Assembly (NCBI GenBank): GCA_021229015.1
Contig: CM037782.1
Span: forward strand, 63,364,108 to 63,428,107
From: Solen grandis
Lineage: Eukaryota > Mollusca > Bivalvia > Adapedonta > Solenidae
Reading direction: 5' to 3'
DNA: 64,000 bases
In this document: positions 1 to 13,000 of the stretch, one piece after another
Layout: every line of letters starts with the position of its first letter
How positions within the stretch are numbered: the stretch's first letter is position 1
Notes under the pieces: model-generated
Seen by the model: the letters and a program-made list of their open reading frames with translations, nothing else
Told to the model about the DNA's origin: nothing
Databases searched by the model: none
Position numbers and translations under genes: made by a program

Positions 1-38
1 CGTAGTAAGCTCAGAATAATAAAACCTCGCTTATGATA

Positions 39-1598
39 AACAAGAGGGCCATGATGGCCCTGAATCGCTCACCTGAGTACCATTGCTTCAACTGATGTCA
101 AGGTTTTTAAACAGACAAGGATTCTGATATAACTTAATCTAAAACATTTTACCCCTGACAATACTACACACCAAATATCTAAGCAATGGGCTATATGGTT
201 TCAGAGAAGACTTGGGCGCAGGGTCATTTATCACCGTTGGGCCAAGACTTTGAAAATCTTTGTAATGAACCATTAGATGCTACTACATACCAAAAATCTT
301 AGCTCTAGGCCTTATTGATTCATAGAAGAAGATTTTTTTAAGATTTTCCTATTTAACTCTATGTAAAACAAGTGACCCCAGGTGTGGGGTCATTTATCAC
401 CATTGGGCTATGATTTGTACAATCTTGGTAGTGGCCCATAAGATGATGCTACATACCAAATATCTAAGCTCTAGGCCTAATGGATTCATAGAAGAAGATT
501 TTTTAAGATTTTCCTATTTACTTTTTTTAAAACAAGTGACCCCAGGTGTGGGGTCATTTATCACCATTGGGCTATGATTTGTACAATCTTGGTAGTGGCC
601 CATAAGATGATGCTACATACCAAATATCTAAGCTCTAGGCCTAATGGATTCATAGAAGAAGATTTTTTAAGATTTTCCTATATAACTCTGTGTAAAACAA
701 GTGACCCCTGATGCGGGGTCATTTATCACCATAGGGCTATGATTTGTACAATCTTGGTAGTGGCCCATAAGATGATGCTTCATACCAAATATCTAAGCTC
801 TAGGCCTAATGGATTCATAGAAGAAGATTTTTTAAGATTTTCCTATATAACTCTGTGTAAAACAAGTGACCCCTGATGCGGGGTCATTTATCACCATACG
901 GCTATGATTTGTACAATCTTGGTAGTGGCCCATAAGATGATGCTACATACCAAATATCTAAGCTCTAGGCCTTATGGATTCATAGAAGAAGATTTTTTAA
1001 GATTTTTCTATATAACTTTATGTAAAACAAGTGACCCCTGGTGCGGGGTCATTTATCACCATAGGGCTATGATTTGTACAATCTTGGTAGTGGCCCATAA
1101 GATGATGCTTCATACCAAAAATCAAAAGGTTAGGCCTTGTGGTTTCGGAGAAGAAGATTTTTTCAAGTTTTTCCTATATTAGCCTATGTGAAATCAAGTG
1201 ACCCCTGGGGCGGGGCCAATTTTGACCCCAGGGTCATAATTTGTACAATCCTGGTAGAGAGTCATAAGATCATGCTACATACCAAAAATCAAAAGGCTAG
1301 GCCTTGTGGTTTCAGAGAAGAAGATTTTTTAAATTTTCATTTTTAAAATCTATTTTTAGCTCCTGTGACCTAATTATGCGATGGACCAGAACCATTTATA
1401 CAACTTTAGTAGAGCTTCATCCAAGGAACATTCCTGCAAAATATTTTTCAAATTGGCCAAGCCGTTTAGGAGGAGATGTTGTTTGAAGCAATTGTTGACG
1501 CCGGACGCACGCACGCACGCACGCACGGACGACGGACGCCGGACAAAAGGCGATCAGAAAAGCTCACCTTGAGCACGTTGTGCTCATGTGAGCTAAAA
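39..1598 (+). mobile_element. Family A element, copy 1 (Helentron/pearl-like, non-autonomous)
   Basis: Starts AACAAGAG followed by the hairpin GGGCCATGATGGCCC and the subterminal repeat GCTCACCTGAG. The body holds about six tandem units of about 165 bp, with gtgacccc landmarks at 372, 536, 701, 866, 1031 and 1198. Then comes a CpG-rich tract of GACGCACG/GACGGACG type (about 1500-1545) and a terminal palindrome whose arms read AGCTCAC..GAGCAC and GTGCTCATGTGAGCT, followed by an A-run. No protein is encoded; the open frames come from a 165-bp unit that is a multiple of three. Confidence 0.88.
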
Positions 1599-2034
1599 AA
1601 AAATATATATAAATGTATAGCTTCTAGATGAGGTATATATTCCATATATCTACCCAAAACATTTTTTTTTCTTTTTATCTTATGCCAGCTGCTGCTAAGT
1701 AAAAAAATAGTAGTTCTTGCAGATCTAAATCACTCACGCTGTGAGATATGGATTTTTTCTCACTGACAGAATGCAGTATTTCATCAGTTAGCATAAAATT
1801 AAGACTTGTTTTGCTACGTTGAGTTTTCTGTTTGCTAATGTAATATTGTAGCTCAAACTTTGCAGAGTCTGCACAGCAAAGTCCATTTCTTTATACATCA
1901 TTTCAAGGAAAGTAAATTATTATTCATCAAATCATATATTTGTACATGGATATTCATAGAGTACAGATTTTCTTTTTTAACAATCTGTAAAGGTTCTATA
2001 ATATATATAACATTCATCGATTCATTTTCATGGT

Positions 2035-2061
2035 CCCCCCCCCCCCCCCCCCCCCCCCCCC
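2035..2061. repeat. Poly-C tract, 27 nt
   Basis: Uninterrupted C run on the plus strand. Another of 19 nt lies at 43463-43481 and a G run of 13 at 42648-42660. Confidence 0.95.
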
Positions 2062-2276
2062 AATTATCATTTATGAATTTTTAGAATATATATAAATACT
2101 CTCTTTCATTGATAAAATTCTACAAAAAAAATCATTTCAAAATGTCTTGTGTAATTATAAGAGACTTTTGGTATTCTAGGACATATGGAAAAATCATGTC
2201 CTGGAGAAACACACTAGGATACAACATTCATCATCATTGAAAACAAATCAGCAGCAAAATCAAAATGTGCAAAAAG

Positions 2277-2330
2277 ATGATGATTATGATGATGATGATG
2301 ATGATGATGATCATTATGATCATGATGAGA
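2277..2330. repeat. (GAT)n microsatellite
   Basis: GATGATGATTATGATGATGA and onward, with a few interruptions. The apparent His-rich frame on the minus strand is an artefact. Confidence 0.9.
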
Positions 2331-3010
2331 TAAAGAATAAGATGATAATACAACATATAAACCTCTAAAGCTTAATATACATTCATCAAAGTTATTAAAG
2401 TAATCTTTGTACATATTCATGTAAAAAATAAATAAAAATAATTTCTCTAAAAAAAACAACAAAAAAAACCCTCATATTCCAATAATCTGGCAATAATTCT
2501 TGAGGGCTTGGCCAGAGTTCTCTTCTCCTATCTTTTATGAAATTCCATCAGACATTAAAACCTAGAGTGTGTCAAAAGGTCTCAAACTTTACTCCAACTT
2601 TCCACTAACCCTTCACTGATTTATTGCTTTTTAATGGCCAGCGATAAACATCTGCCGGCCTTCCGATGCTGATTACATCAAGATATGAATATTACATCAT
2701 CTTCTCCTCACCAAAAATTCATTTACGGCTGAAATATTTAAACTGTCGTATATTTTTTGTGTCTTATCAATTACTTAATCTACAAACCTATCAGTATTTA
2801 ACACTTAATGATGTATCCATGTAACAACTACCTGGAAATACTCTTCTCATATTCAGTTATATTTTTTCATTGAAATATGTTTTATTTTTCTCCGACAATA
2901 GATTAACATAAACCTGACCTAACAGGCTTAGTCTCTGTTTTATTCAGGCATTTATGAATAAATTGTTTTTTTTTTTTTTTATTTAAAATAAAATCTTATG
3001 AGGAAATCTA

Positions 3011-4400
3011 AACAAGAGGGCCATGATGGCCCTGAATCGCTCACCTAAGTACCATTGCTTCAACTGATGTCAAGGTTTTTAAACAGACAAGGATTCTGAT
3101 ATAACTTAATCTAAAACATTTTACCCCTGACAATACTACACACCAAATATCTAAGCAATGGGCCATATGGTTTCAGAGAAGACTTGGGCGCAGGGTCATT
3201 TATCACCGTAGGGCCAAGACTTTGAAAATCTTTGTAATGAACCATTAGATGCTACTACATACCAAAAATCTTAGCTCTAGGCCTTATTGATTCATAGAAG
3301 AAGATTTTTTAAGATTTTCCTATATAACTCTATGTAAAACAAGTGACCCCTGGTGCGGGGTCATTTATCACCATAGGGCTATGATTTGTACAATCTTGGT
3401 AGTGGCCCATAAGATGATGCTTCATACCAAATATCTAAGCTCTAGGCCTTATGGATTCATAGAAGAAGATTTTTTAAGATTTTCCTATATAACTCTATGT
3501 AAAACAAGTGACCCCTGGTGCGGGGTCATTTATCACCATAGGGCTATGATTTGTACAATCTTGGTAGTGGCCCATAAGATGATGCTTCATACCAAATATC
3601 TAAGCTCTAGGCCTTATGCATTCATGGAAGAAGATTTTTTAAGATTTTCCTATATAACTCTATGTAAAACAAGTGACCCCTGGTGCGGGGTCATTTATCA
3701 CCATACGGCTATGATTTGTACAATCTTGGTAGTGGCCCATAAGATGATGCTACATACCAAATATCTAAGCTCTAGGCCTTATGGATTTTTTAAGATTTTT
3801 CTATATAACTCTATGTAAAACAAGTGACCCCTGGTGCGGGGTCATTTATCACCATAGGGCTATGATTTGTACAATCTTGGTAGTGGCCCATAAGATGATG
3901 CTACATACCAAAAAATCAAAAGGTTAGGCCTTGTGGTTTCGGAGAAGAAGATTTTTTCAAGTTTTTCCTATATTAGCCTATGTGAAATCAAGTGACCCCT
4001 GGGGCGGGGCCAATTTTGACCCAAGGGTCATAATTTGTACAATCCTGGTAGAGAGTCATAAGATCATGCTACATACCAAAAATCAAAAGGCTAGGCCTTG
4101 TGGTTTCAGAGAAGAAGATTTTTTAAATTTTCATTTTTAAAATCTATTTTTAGCTCCTGTGACCTAATTATGCAATGGACCAGAACCATTTATACAACTT
4201 TAGTAGAGCTTCATCCAAGGAACATTCCTGCAAAATATTTTTCAAATTGGCCAAGCCGTTTAGGAGGAGATGTTGTTTGAAGCAATTGTTGACGCCGGAC
4301 GCACGCACGCACGCACGCACGGACGCACGGACGACGGACGACGGACAAAAGGCGATCAGAAAAGCTCACCTTGAGCACGTTGTGCTCATGTGAGCTAAAA
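3011..4400 (+). mobile_element. Family A element, copy 2
   Basis: Same ends and order as copy 1 and nearly identical in the unique parts. It has fewer 165-bp units (landmarks at 3343, 3508, 3673, 3824, 3992), and one unit is shortened by 14 bp. The CpG-rich tract has an extra GACG block. Ends at the same palindrome and A-run. Confidence 0.88.
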
Positions 4401-5310
4401 AGAAGAAACACATGGACTTAACGAAATTATCGAAAATGGGTATCGAATGTCTGAATATGCATACGACTGAAATACTTGTAATAGAAAACTGAAGGTTAAA
4501 TGCATTTGGGGGAAATATTGCGTTTGGTTAATAGGCTGCATACTTTGCAATAAAAGTGGAGTACAAATTTGTAGTGGTGAGCTGATTAATCATAAAGTCA
4601 ACGAATCAGTGACGAGCTACTGGTTGACGTGACGATGACGACGAAAATAATTCGTTGACGAATTATTGACCAAAAAAGGGGGTGTTGTTAATATTTCATC
4701 GCGCATCTGATTGGGTAATTTCATTAATTTGATAAATTGATACTTGCAAAGTTGCACTTTGCACATCGTTGGCCTCTGGTTGTAACTTCTTATACTTTAT
4801 CTCGGTTCAATGTTTATACATGTATTTGAATATTTGAAAAATTAATATCTATACCTAATACATATCTATGTAATCTATATAGTACAGAATACTTTATTTT
4901 CATGTTGTACAGTAAGAGATTTTTAATAGGCATTTACTCCAAACATGGTATATTTGGTATTTAATCATGATTAATCAATTAATCAGTGACTTTTGTCTCT
5001 GATTAATCGACGAATATTTTTTCGACTGATTCCAATCACTACAAATTTGTAATTTTATAGTGGCTAATCTCTGCGCACTTTAAAATTAAAATCTTTAATA
5101 CAACTTTAAGCTCTACACGTTTTCAGCTAGGCTGGAATGTTAACATGAAGAGCGAAAAGTATTAAAGACAACAGACGGCCTTGTTAATTTTGGTCTGACC
5201 CGGGTTATCCTATCATCGATGTTGATGAGCATCCGGTGATAAATTATGTAATAAATATCTAATTAACAGTAAACACGGATGATAAAACTTGTATAAGCAA
5301 TCTCTTGTTA
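4401..5310. other. Intergenic, no gene seen
   Basis: Contains repeated words with GATTAATC and TTGACGA (4580-5040), probably an old repeat. No coding signal. Confidence 0.55.
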
Positions 5311-5315
5311 CTTAC

Positions 5316-5440
5316 CTCCAGCGAAATTGCGTTGATTTGAGTTGTATATTCATTACGATTTATTTATTCTTGCAGAAAATTGGAGGGTAAAAACATCTGA
5401 TACAGGAAGTGACGTCCATTCCATGACGTCATTTAGCAAA
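5316..5440 (-). promoter_or_regulatory. Candidate promoter and untranslated first exon (minus strand)
   Basis: Positions 5402-5416 read ACAGGAAGTGACGTCC, an ETS site fused to a CRE half-site, a composite typical of TATA-less animal promoters. A full palindromic CRE, TGACGTCA, lies at 5424-5431. On the minus strand, about 90 bp downstream, CTGGAG|GTAAGTAA (exon end at 5316) is a consensus splice donor. Together they suggest a non-coding first exon transcribed leftwards into DNA outside the window. No coding exon of such a gene was recognised between 5316 and 1. Inference only. Confidence 0.35.
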
Positions 5441-5899
5441 TACCCCGTTTTCGCAAAATAATAACTGAATGGCAAACGTGTAAATTGTATCCAGTTGAAG
5501 CTATTGTATTTGCGTTTTAAGAGTGGGATATATCTATATGAAAACAGAGAGGATGAATTTGAATTGGATGCTTGGACCCCGCGTATATTTCAAGTGCATT
5601 AAAATGTTGCCGGTTACCAATGGCTCCAGATTATGTTTAACTACAGATGAGTCGCTCGTGGGTTTTCGACAATAAGGCGTATCATACGGAAGATTCAGAA
5701 GATAGGCGGACTAAAACGAATGGATAGAGCTCAATATAAATGCATCTTACTTGATAAGAGTATCATATCAACCCTGTATTATTTTTGATTTCATAATTCA
5801 CTTTAATCCGCATTTGACGATGTATTATTACCATACAATGATCTCACCTCGTAAAATTAATCATATTCCGAAAGTACAGAATACAACCGGATAAATATA

Positions 5900-6138
5900 T
5901 TGGGTGTCCCAAAAAAAATGTGAACTTTTTTTTGGGGGTAAAAAACCTATTTAGTGATAGGCAAACCGAATTAAAAAAAAAAGAAAAAGAATCCACACAG
6001 TAAACTTAAGGGTAACTAAAAGCAAAGGTACTCGTTACGTTGCTGCCCATTACAAAAAGCAATGACCTTATATATAATAATACCTTTTTATTAAATGCAT
6101 AAGGTACCGGGTGATTAATTTTTTTTGAACACCCGATT
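5900..6138. mobile_element. Small TIR element (mariner-like ends)
   Basis: Left TTGGGTGTCCCAAAAAAAAT; right (inverse) ATCGGGTGTTCAAAAAAAAT; about 240 bp. The GGGTGTYC-A-run terminus is typical of mariner-type MITEs. The interior contains AAGGTACTCGTTACGTTGC, like the palindromic family at 9.9 and 13.8 kb. Confidence 0.5.
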
Positions 6139-6269
6139 TATACTTTGTCTCAGATCAGTTAGTTACATTATAAGCCCTTAAAGCAGCTAGTTCAAAGATG
6201 TATTTGTTTCTTGGCAAGTGTGGGTCACATTGCACGGGAAAACGCTATTCTAAATATAGGTTTTATAAT

Positions 6270-6470
6270 TCTTTATCTAGGTTCAATAACGTTCGTAGCG
6301 CTATTGTCTGTGATGGCAAAACCATCTTTTTATCGCAATCACGGAAGGTTGCCTTGGGTGACCATGCGTTTGAAAATGGAAAATGACAGACGTAATACAC
6401 ACAGATCGCAAAAAATCAATTCATAGTCAATGACAATCTGTGAACGAGCTGCTTTGACTTGTTTTTATGT
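6270..6470. repeat. Dispersed repeat G, copy 1
   Basis: Shares TCAATAACG, GTCTGTGATGGCAAAACC, TTTTATCGCAATCACGGAAG, AATACACACA and CTGTGAACGAGCTGCTTTGA with 19485-19670. The open frames here are not conserved in the other copy. Confidence 0.55.
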
Positions 6471-6960
6471 TTAGACATTGAAGCTGTTTGGTTACTCATT
6501 ACTCCTACTGCTATAATGAAATGCCCGATACCAGGGATTCTATATAGAGGTCATTTTGTTATACATAATTCCTGTTGATACTAATGCTGTAGAACTTGAC
6601 ATCAGGTTTCTTTTGTTTATTTATTTATGATGCTGTAAAACTATTTTATATACAGCAATAAATTTATATGAACAAATTCATACCGAGTCCAGAGTGTTTC
6701 GTTCCCATAAGTACTCGTACTTAGGGATTGTTTTGTGTTCGACCGAAACATCACCGGACATAAATACAGTGAGTTTTTTCCTGTACTTCAAGTGTCCAAG
6801 TTTGCACGCGGAAGTTAAACTTATACGCAACTTTCAAGTGTAATGAGCAATTTGTCTAACGTTCAGTGTTTCATGATAAGTCTGTATGTTTGTAGATGTA
6901 ACTATGTTTCATCCATTGCAATACACTAATCCTTAAATTGGGTAGATGATGCACAGGTCC

Positions 6961-7016
6961 AAGTGGCCGAGTGGTTAAGGCATCCGCTTCGTTCGAACCC
7001 CGGTCGCGACCTTCCA
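6961..7016 (+). pseudogene. tRNA-like relic (Ser/Leu-type A box)
   Basis: AAGTGGCCGAGTGGTTAAGG is a perfect A-box region of a type II tRNA. CGTTCGAACCCCGG is a near-perfect B box, but only about 20 nt separate them. The anticodon arm and variable arm cannot fit, so this is a deleted tRNA gene or a SINE head. Confidence 0.7.
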
Positions 7017-7144
7017 GACGTTTAAATGGTTTTGACATATCTACATTGTTTGGTGCATAGCAAAGCGCTCAGCTGTAAGTCAACGTGCGTTTGCTGTGTG
7101 TTTAGAATCTGAGCTACAATATTCCTGGAGAAAACTAGAACATC

Positions 7145-8040
7145 AACAAGAGCTGTCAGAGGACAGCACGCTCGACTATTCAAAATGCTTGTTGGTAAAT
7201 CAAATGAAATCTATTTCAATTCTTGCCCTTCACGTACCCTGTACATAATAATAGTCAAAAATGATATACCTTGATAGCCTGATACCCATTAATATATTTA
7301 TGATGTCTAAAATCAATCCCATGCCTAGTTACTGAGACATAAGCACAATAACACTGTGCATGCAAAACTTTAACCAAAAATCCAAGTTAAAAAAGGGCCA
7401 TAATTTGCATTAGTCCAAAAGTTATCCTCCTTAGTTTTCTGATGCCCTTTAAAACACTTCTTAACTTTCTAGTCAATTCCACAAGCAATTTCTGAGATAT
7501 AAGCTGGATAGTACCTTGCATGCAAAACTTTAACCAAAATTTCTAAGTTAAAAAGGGGCCATAATTTGTAACATATTCCACCAAGAGTTATCTACCATGA
7601 AAGTATGATACCCATAAACATATTAAAGTTGTTTCAAATCAACTGATTGTCTGATGCCCCTAAACATATTCATAAACTTTCAAGTCAATACCATGAATGG
7701 TTATTGAGATACAAACTAGATAGAAGCTTGCACGCAAAACAACCAAATTTTCTATTGCATGTAAAACTTTAACCAAAATTTCTAAGTTAAAAAGGGGCCA
7801 TAATTCATATTAAATTCAGTCAAGAGTTATCTACCTCTACCTGTTAATTATCTAGAGTTATCTGGTTGTCTGATGCCCCTAAACATATTTATAAACTTTC
7901 AAGTCAATACCATAAATGGTTATTGATATATAAGGTTGATAGTAACTTGCACGCAAAACTTTAACCAAAAGCTGCAACGCCGACGCCGACGCAAGGGCGA
8001 CTATAATAGCTCTCATATTATTCGAAAAGTCGAGCTAAAA
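7145..8040 (+). mobile_element. Family B element, copy 1
   Basis: Starts AACAAGAG with the hairpin CTGTC..GACAG, then the subterminal repeat GCTCGACTATTC. The body has three or four diverged units marked by AAAAGGGGCCATAATT and GATGCCCCTAAACATAT. A GCCGACGCCGACGC tract at about 7977-7995 precedes the end AAAGTCGAGCTAAAA, the inverse of the left repeat. Same plan as family A, unrelated body. Confidence 0.82.
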
Positions 8041-8891
8041 AACGAGTCAAAATATGAGGTCAAGTATGCCATGACATCTTCATCTTCATCCACCATGATA
8101 TACATAGGCTGGTCCTTGCAGAGGAATTTGTCGGTAAAAAAAATGGACAATGAAAGAAAAGCAAACAATTCGTACAAAAATTAATGCCTATATTTCAATG
8201 GTTAGCAAGTATAAAATTACAGTGCTTTTAGTATATACAACTAACAAAAACTTCAACACAATACACTAATGGTAGGTTGAAAGCACACATTCAGTGCAGA
8301 TGCACTCTGCTCGAGTTCACATGTACTAAGGGTATACAACACTCACCAATGTGAACATTCCCTTAAATGACCTACCGCTAGCCAGTTAAACTTGCAAAAA
8401 CTTCAATTAACATAAAAAATGTTTTCTTCATTTTTTTCTTAATTCTTAACCTATGAAACATATAGTTCTGACGTCATCAGTGATCCTCTACAAAAATATC
8501 ACAGAGAAGATTCTGGTGATAGGCGGAGAAACCCGATTCATATCATATCGTATGAATCTTATTCTGAGACTAACTAAAAAAAAAAAAAAAAAAAAAAAAA
8601 ACGTACCGTATGGATGATCTGCCCTACACACTATGCTGATCAAAGAAGTAATCTATGTATATATTAACATATTTCTTAAACTATCTAAACAGAGAAAAAT
8701 TATATTGTGTAACACAGATTGGTTAGATATGTATGCTTTAATCCATGTGATAAAACCTCGTACCATGAAAAAAAGTTTACACAATTCAGTAATATATGTC
8801 ATCATCTGCATTTGTTCTTTCAAGGTAAAATATAAAAATCTGATCAGTACATGAATTCATGACACAAACAAAAACGGTTTGGTGAAAAGAA
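8041..8891. other. Intergenic, no gene seen
   Basis: AT-rich. Contains a perfect CRE, TGACGTCA, at 8469-8476 and a poly-A of about 25 nt at 8577-8601. No exon recognised. Confidence 0.55.
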
Positions 8892-9133
8892 TTAACCCTT
8901 TCCCTCATATAGACTCATTTTGACGCACTCAATAGGTACCACATAAAGCCTGATCTGCAGAAAACCACAGTTAAACCTTACCAAATTTAATTATAAAATC
9001 CTCATTTCCAGACCACTGAGGAGCAGCGAACAGCATAAAACCTGATCAGCCTGCGAGTTACTCGCAGGCTGATCAGGTTTTATGTTGTTCGCATAGGTCT
9101 TTTCATGGTTTCCTCTATGAGGGAAAGGGTTAA
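8892..9133 (+). mobile_element. piggyBac-like MITE (family E), copy 1
   Basis: TTAACCCTTTCCCTCATA at the left, TATGAGGGAAAGGGTTAA at the right: TTAA target plus CCCT-type terminal repeats. The centre is a near-perfect hairpin, CATAAAACCTGATCAGCC then TGCGAGT, loop T, and the exact inverse (about 27 of 28 paired). 242 bp, no coding capacity. Confidence 0.85.
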
Positions 9134-9787
9134 CTCTTCATTAATTTCATGGATACTTTATTTTCCCTACAAAGCCAGGTGTGTTTTACATTTTTCTTAA
9201 ATAAAGTCTACCTGTCAAAAAGATTTTATTTAGCACCCCTCACTTCTGGTTTGGTGGCTGTTTAGAATAAACTTATCAGAACTATCATCTGCATGAGAGA
9301 GAGAGGGAGGAAGGGGCAAAATATTAAGGGGATAGGGGCTTTGAAAAGGAAAAACACTGTACCTACCTGCTTATAAAAAAGAACACCTTAGGATGTTGTA
9401 TGAACCCCAAGGTCATGTCAAAAATTGTCAACTTCATGACCTTGATGCTTCATGTTCAAGGTCAAAATTTAAGGTCAATAATTCCAACTAATTACCTTTA
9501 AATCAAATACCACACGCTACAATTTGTACTGGATTCTGAAGACATAAGCGCAATGTTATTATAACAATTATACAAACATTGATGTGACCTACTTGGCAAA
9601 AAGGCAAAAGAGAAGGTGAAGGCAACTCTGGTGATGTGGAAGAATTACAACATGTCAAAACAATAAGAAACGAAAATATCATAATCACAGTTTCTAATTA
9701 TAATTTATTGATCTTTTTTGTTGAAAGGGTTAAAAAAATAATAATCCATTTATATTCATCTCTTTCAACAGTTTCCAAGCTGAGTAT

Positions 9788-10094
9788 GTTAGGGCCATAT
9801 TTATAAAGCAATTTAAGTCAAATTTCTAACTTAATTTCTAACTTTAGTAAAAAACAGACACCTGGTACGCTGCTTTGACCAAAAAACTGCCACATTTAAA
9901 AAAATAAATAAACAGCCTTATATATAATTTTTTTATTTTTGTTATTATTTTTTTAATGTGGCAGTTTTTCAGTCAAAGCAAAGTACCGGATATCTTTGGT
10001 GAAAAATAGGTGTGTGTTTTTTGTTACAAAGTACATTGTATTTCTGCCTAATTATATAGGTTAAGCTTAAGTTGCTTTGTTAGTGCGGCCCCCT
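9788..10094. mobile_element. Fold-back MITE with a second palindrome inside
   Basis: Outer ends TTAGGGCCATATTTATAAAG and CTTTGTTAGTGCGGCCCCC are inverted copies. Inside (9858-9995) a separate palindrome has arms CACCTGGTACGCTGCTTTGA .. ACTGCCACATT and AATGTGGCAGTTTTTCAGTC .. GTACCGG. Likely an element within an element. Confidence 0.65.
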
Positions 10095-13000
10095 GCACAA
10101 GGTTTGGGAAAATTCTGGCTCTAACCAGAGTTCAAACCTCCAACTTTCTATGAACTCTTAATTTCTTGGTTAAAAGCAATCCTCTTCCTCAACACTGTCA
10201 TATTTTTTTTTATTAAACTCCAGATATTACATTTAGTATTTTAAAGCAAATACACATCTGTAGGTAATTGACAATTTTTCTAACCTAAATAAATGGCAAT
10301 CAGATGACCTAGTTTGAATCCAAGTGGCTGTGGCCCGTCTTGAGCCACTGACTCTAGCCTGGTACCTAAGCAATCATACCACTCAAGAAGTTTGCTTCTC
10401 AACTGATAGTAAAACTGTCTCAATAAAGTACAGAAAAAAAAAATTCACACCACTCACCTTTTTCTTAAATTTCATACAAATTGCAGAACTATCAACAGAA
10501 CATTAAAATAAAATGATTAAGATATAATTCACCACTAATCAGCTAGCTAGCCCAATCATTAGAATCTTATAACATTCCAGAAATCCTTCGGCTCAACACT
10601 TGTCTGCTTTAAGTGAATCCTTATCCAGACCGGATTCATTAATAAAAAAATACAAAAACAAAACATAAAATACCCTGAGTATCAACTTGGAAAAATCAAA
10701 TTTCTTACTTTTATTTCCAGAAGACCAATGTTTTATCAATAGAAGCTATAAAGAAATCAGTTCAAGTACCTGTATATGCAGTTCAACATCAACACACCCT
10801 ATCTTTTGCACCTTTTGTTCATTTAAATACTTAACAATTCTATTGGTATAAAAGTGCATATAAGTGCAACTGAATGAAAAATATCAGGTCACAGTGAAAT
10901 ACAAAAATAAATGTTTGAAAAGTATCTCATATTTCAGTACACACAATCAATGAGTTTGCCCTAGAATGAGGAGAACAAAAGCTAAGAAATGATAACATAT
11001 TCACACAGATGTAGCACTAACACATGCATGTATGGTTATCTCCGGTGTTGGTATTCACTCAAAAAATCTTATCTCCAATTTTGGTCTTACCTACAATATT
11101 GGTCTTAACTCCAATTTCTTAACTCCAATATTGGTCTGAACTCCAATTTCTCAACTCCAATGTTGGTCTTAACTCAAGTATCTTATCTCAAATATTTTTC
11201 TTAACTCAAGTATCTTATCTCAAATATTGGTTCCTTACTCCAATATTAGCTTCCTAAGTATGAATATTTATGCTAAGATACTCAAATACTAATTTTAACT
11301 TCCAATTGCTTCATAGAAATCTAATTCTGAAAAAAAAAAAATTGGTTTTAACTTCTAATGCTTATATACATAATTTATGTAGTTCACAGATAGATTTTGA
11401 CCTTACATATGTTAAACTGATTTTGTTTTACAATCACCTCGGTGAATAATGAGCATTTCCATACTAACCATTACACCCAATTACTCACCAAATGTTGATG
11501 CTATGACTCGGATTACCAGTATATAACCAGGTTGCGGTTGTCGTCAAAATGACAAAATGGCTCTATGATGGCAATATATCACAGATACGAGATACAGGAC
11601 ACGTAAACAGCCATGTCTTTGACCTGTCTTAGAACACGACTTCAGCTTTTTAAGGAGTATCGCAATATCAACTTTTTATCTTATTAAAGGAACCTATCCT
11701 TTGGACACAACCCCTGAAATGGCTGGCCCTTTTACCAGAATTGTGTACTAGTATGTCATATTTTTCTGAATGGGCAGAATGACCTATAAAACCGAAGTGA
11801 ATGATTTTTTAAATAAAACTGCATATTGGTCTTAAATAAAGGAATCATGTATTTACAACTGTAAAGATGTAATGATACATGGGAGGGAGGAGACGCAACT
11901 GGATGTTTACTGAAATTTTTCAACATCTGTGGACTCTGTACAGAAAGAATATCATAGATAAATAAAATATTACATCACCAATATTTTCCTAACTTAGAAA
12001 TATGGCTTCAGGCATCATGCAAGCTACGAAAAACTGTTGTCCTTTATGATTTGTACTTAATGATTATAATTTAACATAACATTTACAACAATGGTATATC
12101 ATGCCTTCCTTATAACAACAAGTAATCATAATCGCACTGAAATTTCTTATATCTATATATATAACGTCAATAAACACTATCTTCTAAACTCCTATATACA
12201 AATACTCCAATCTGTAACAATATACTAAATGACATTCAACAAAACAAACAAAACAAACTGTATTATATAAACATTCTGTGGACATTCCAGAGTAACAAGG
12301 AACCACACAAACTACTGTAACACTCTTCAGTCTGGAATCCTTACGCCATGATTCAGGTAACTAAAATGACCCTACACCCAATTAAAATCAGACAGGTATG
12401 GTCCATCCCTTGCAGTCTGATCAGGTTCCCTAAAGTTTGCTCTTCACTATTTGATAAATTTGGACTTTATTCTAAAAATTATTCCCTCCCCCCACTTCTG
12501 ACAAACATTCTAAAAATTAATGATTTTGCATTATTATTGAATTAGGCATAATAAAAATATGTTAATTGTTTCCATTAACCTAACTGACCCCATTTTTAAC
12601 AAACTCTAAACTTTATTTCTAGCATTCAGGTTATTCCAGCTGCAAAACAAAATGGCTCTCAGACCAATGATTAAACGCCATCATCATATCTTGCCTATCT
12701 GTCACATTATCTTGAAAAAAAATTATTCCAACCTTTGAGAGATGAATATTTAAACAAACATATTTTTCTCCACAAATAACTTATTATTTGCAAAGGATCA
12801 CAAGATATTTTTGTGTTTACTGTCGCCGTGACGGCATTTGTTGCATTACACATCCAAGCTAATTATAAATTGAAGGAAGACACTGGGTGTCTTCAGACAA
12901 ACTAGACAGCAAACAATGTACAACCTACCATTAGCCAGCTGGGAGGCTTCCTCACACTGAAAATGAACAAGACAAGTTATCAAACCTACAGCTGATATGA

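Larger units (their letters stand above)
1599..3010. other. Intergenic, no gene seen
   Basis: AT-rich DNA between element copies A1 and A2 with poly-C and (GAT)n tracts. A poly-T of 19 nt lies at about 2967-2985. No splice-flanked conserved coding signal on either strand. Confidence 0.6.

Noticed and set aside
3381..3818. 145-codon open frame with three near-identical 55-residue repeats (also 904-1182 and 26691-26981)
   Set aside because: Arises because the 165-bp unit of family A is a multiple of three. Units of other lengths break it, it has no known domain, and codons are not conserved beyond DNA identity.
6961..7016. A tRNA gene
   Set aside because: A and B boxes are too close for a cloverleaf; the anticodon region is deleted.
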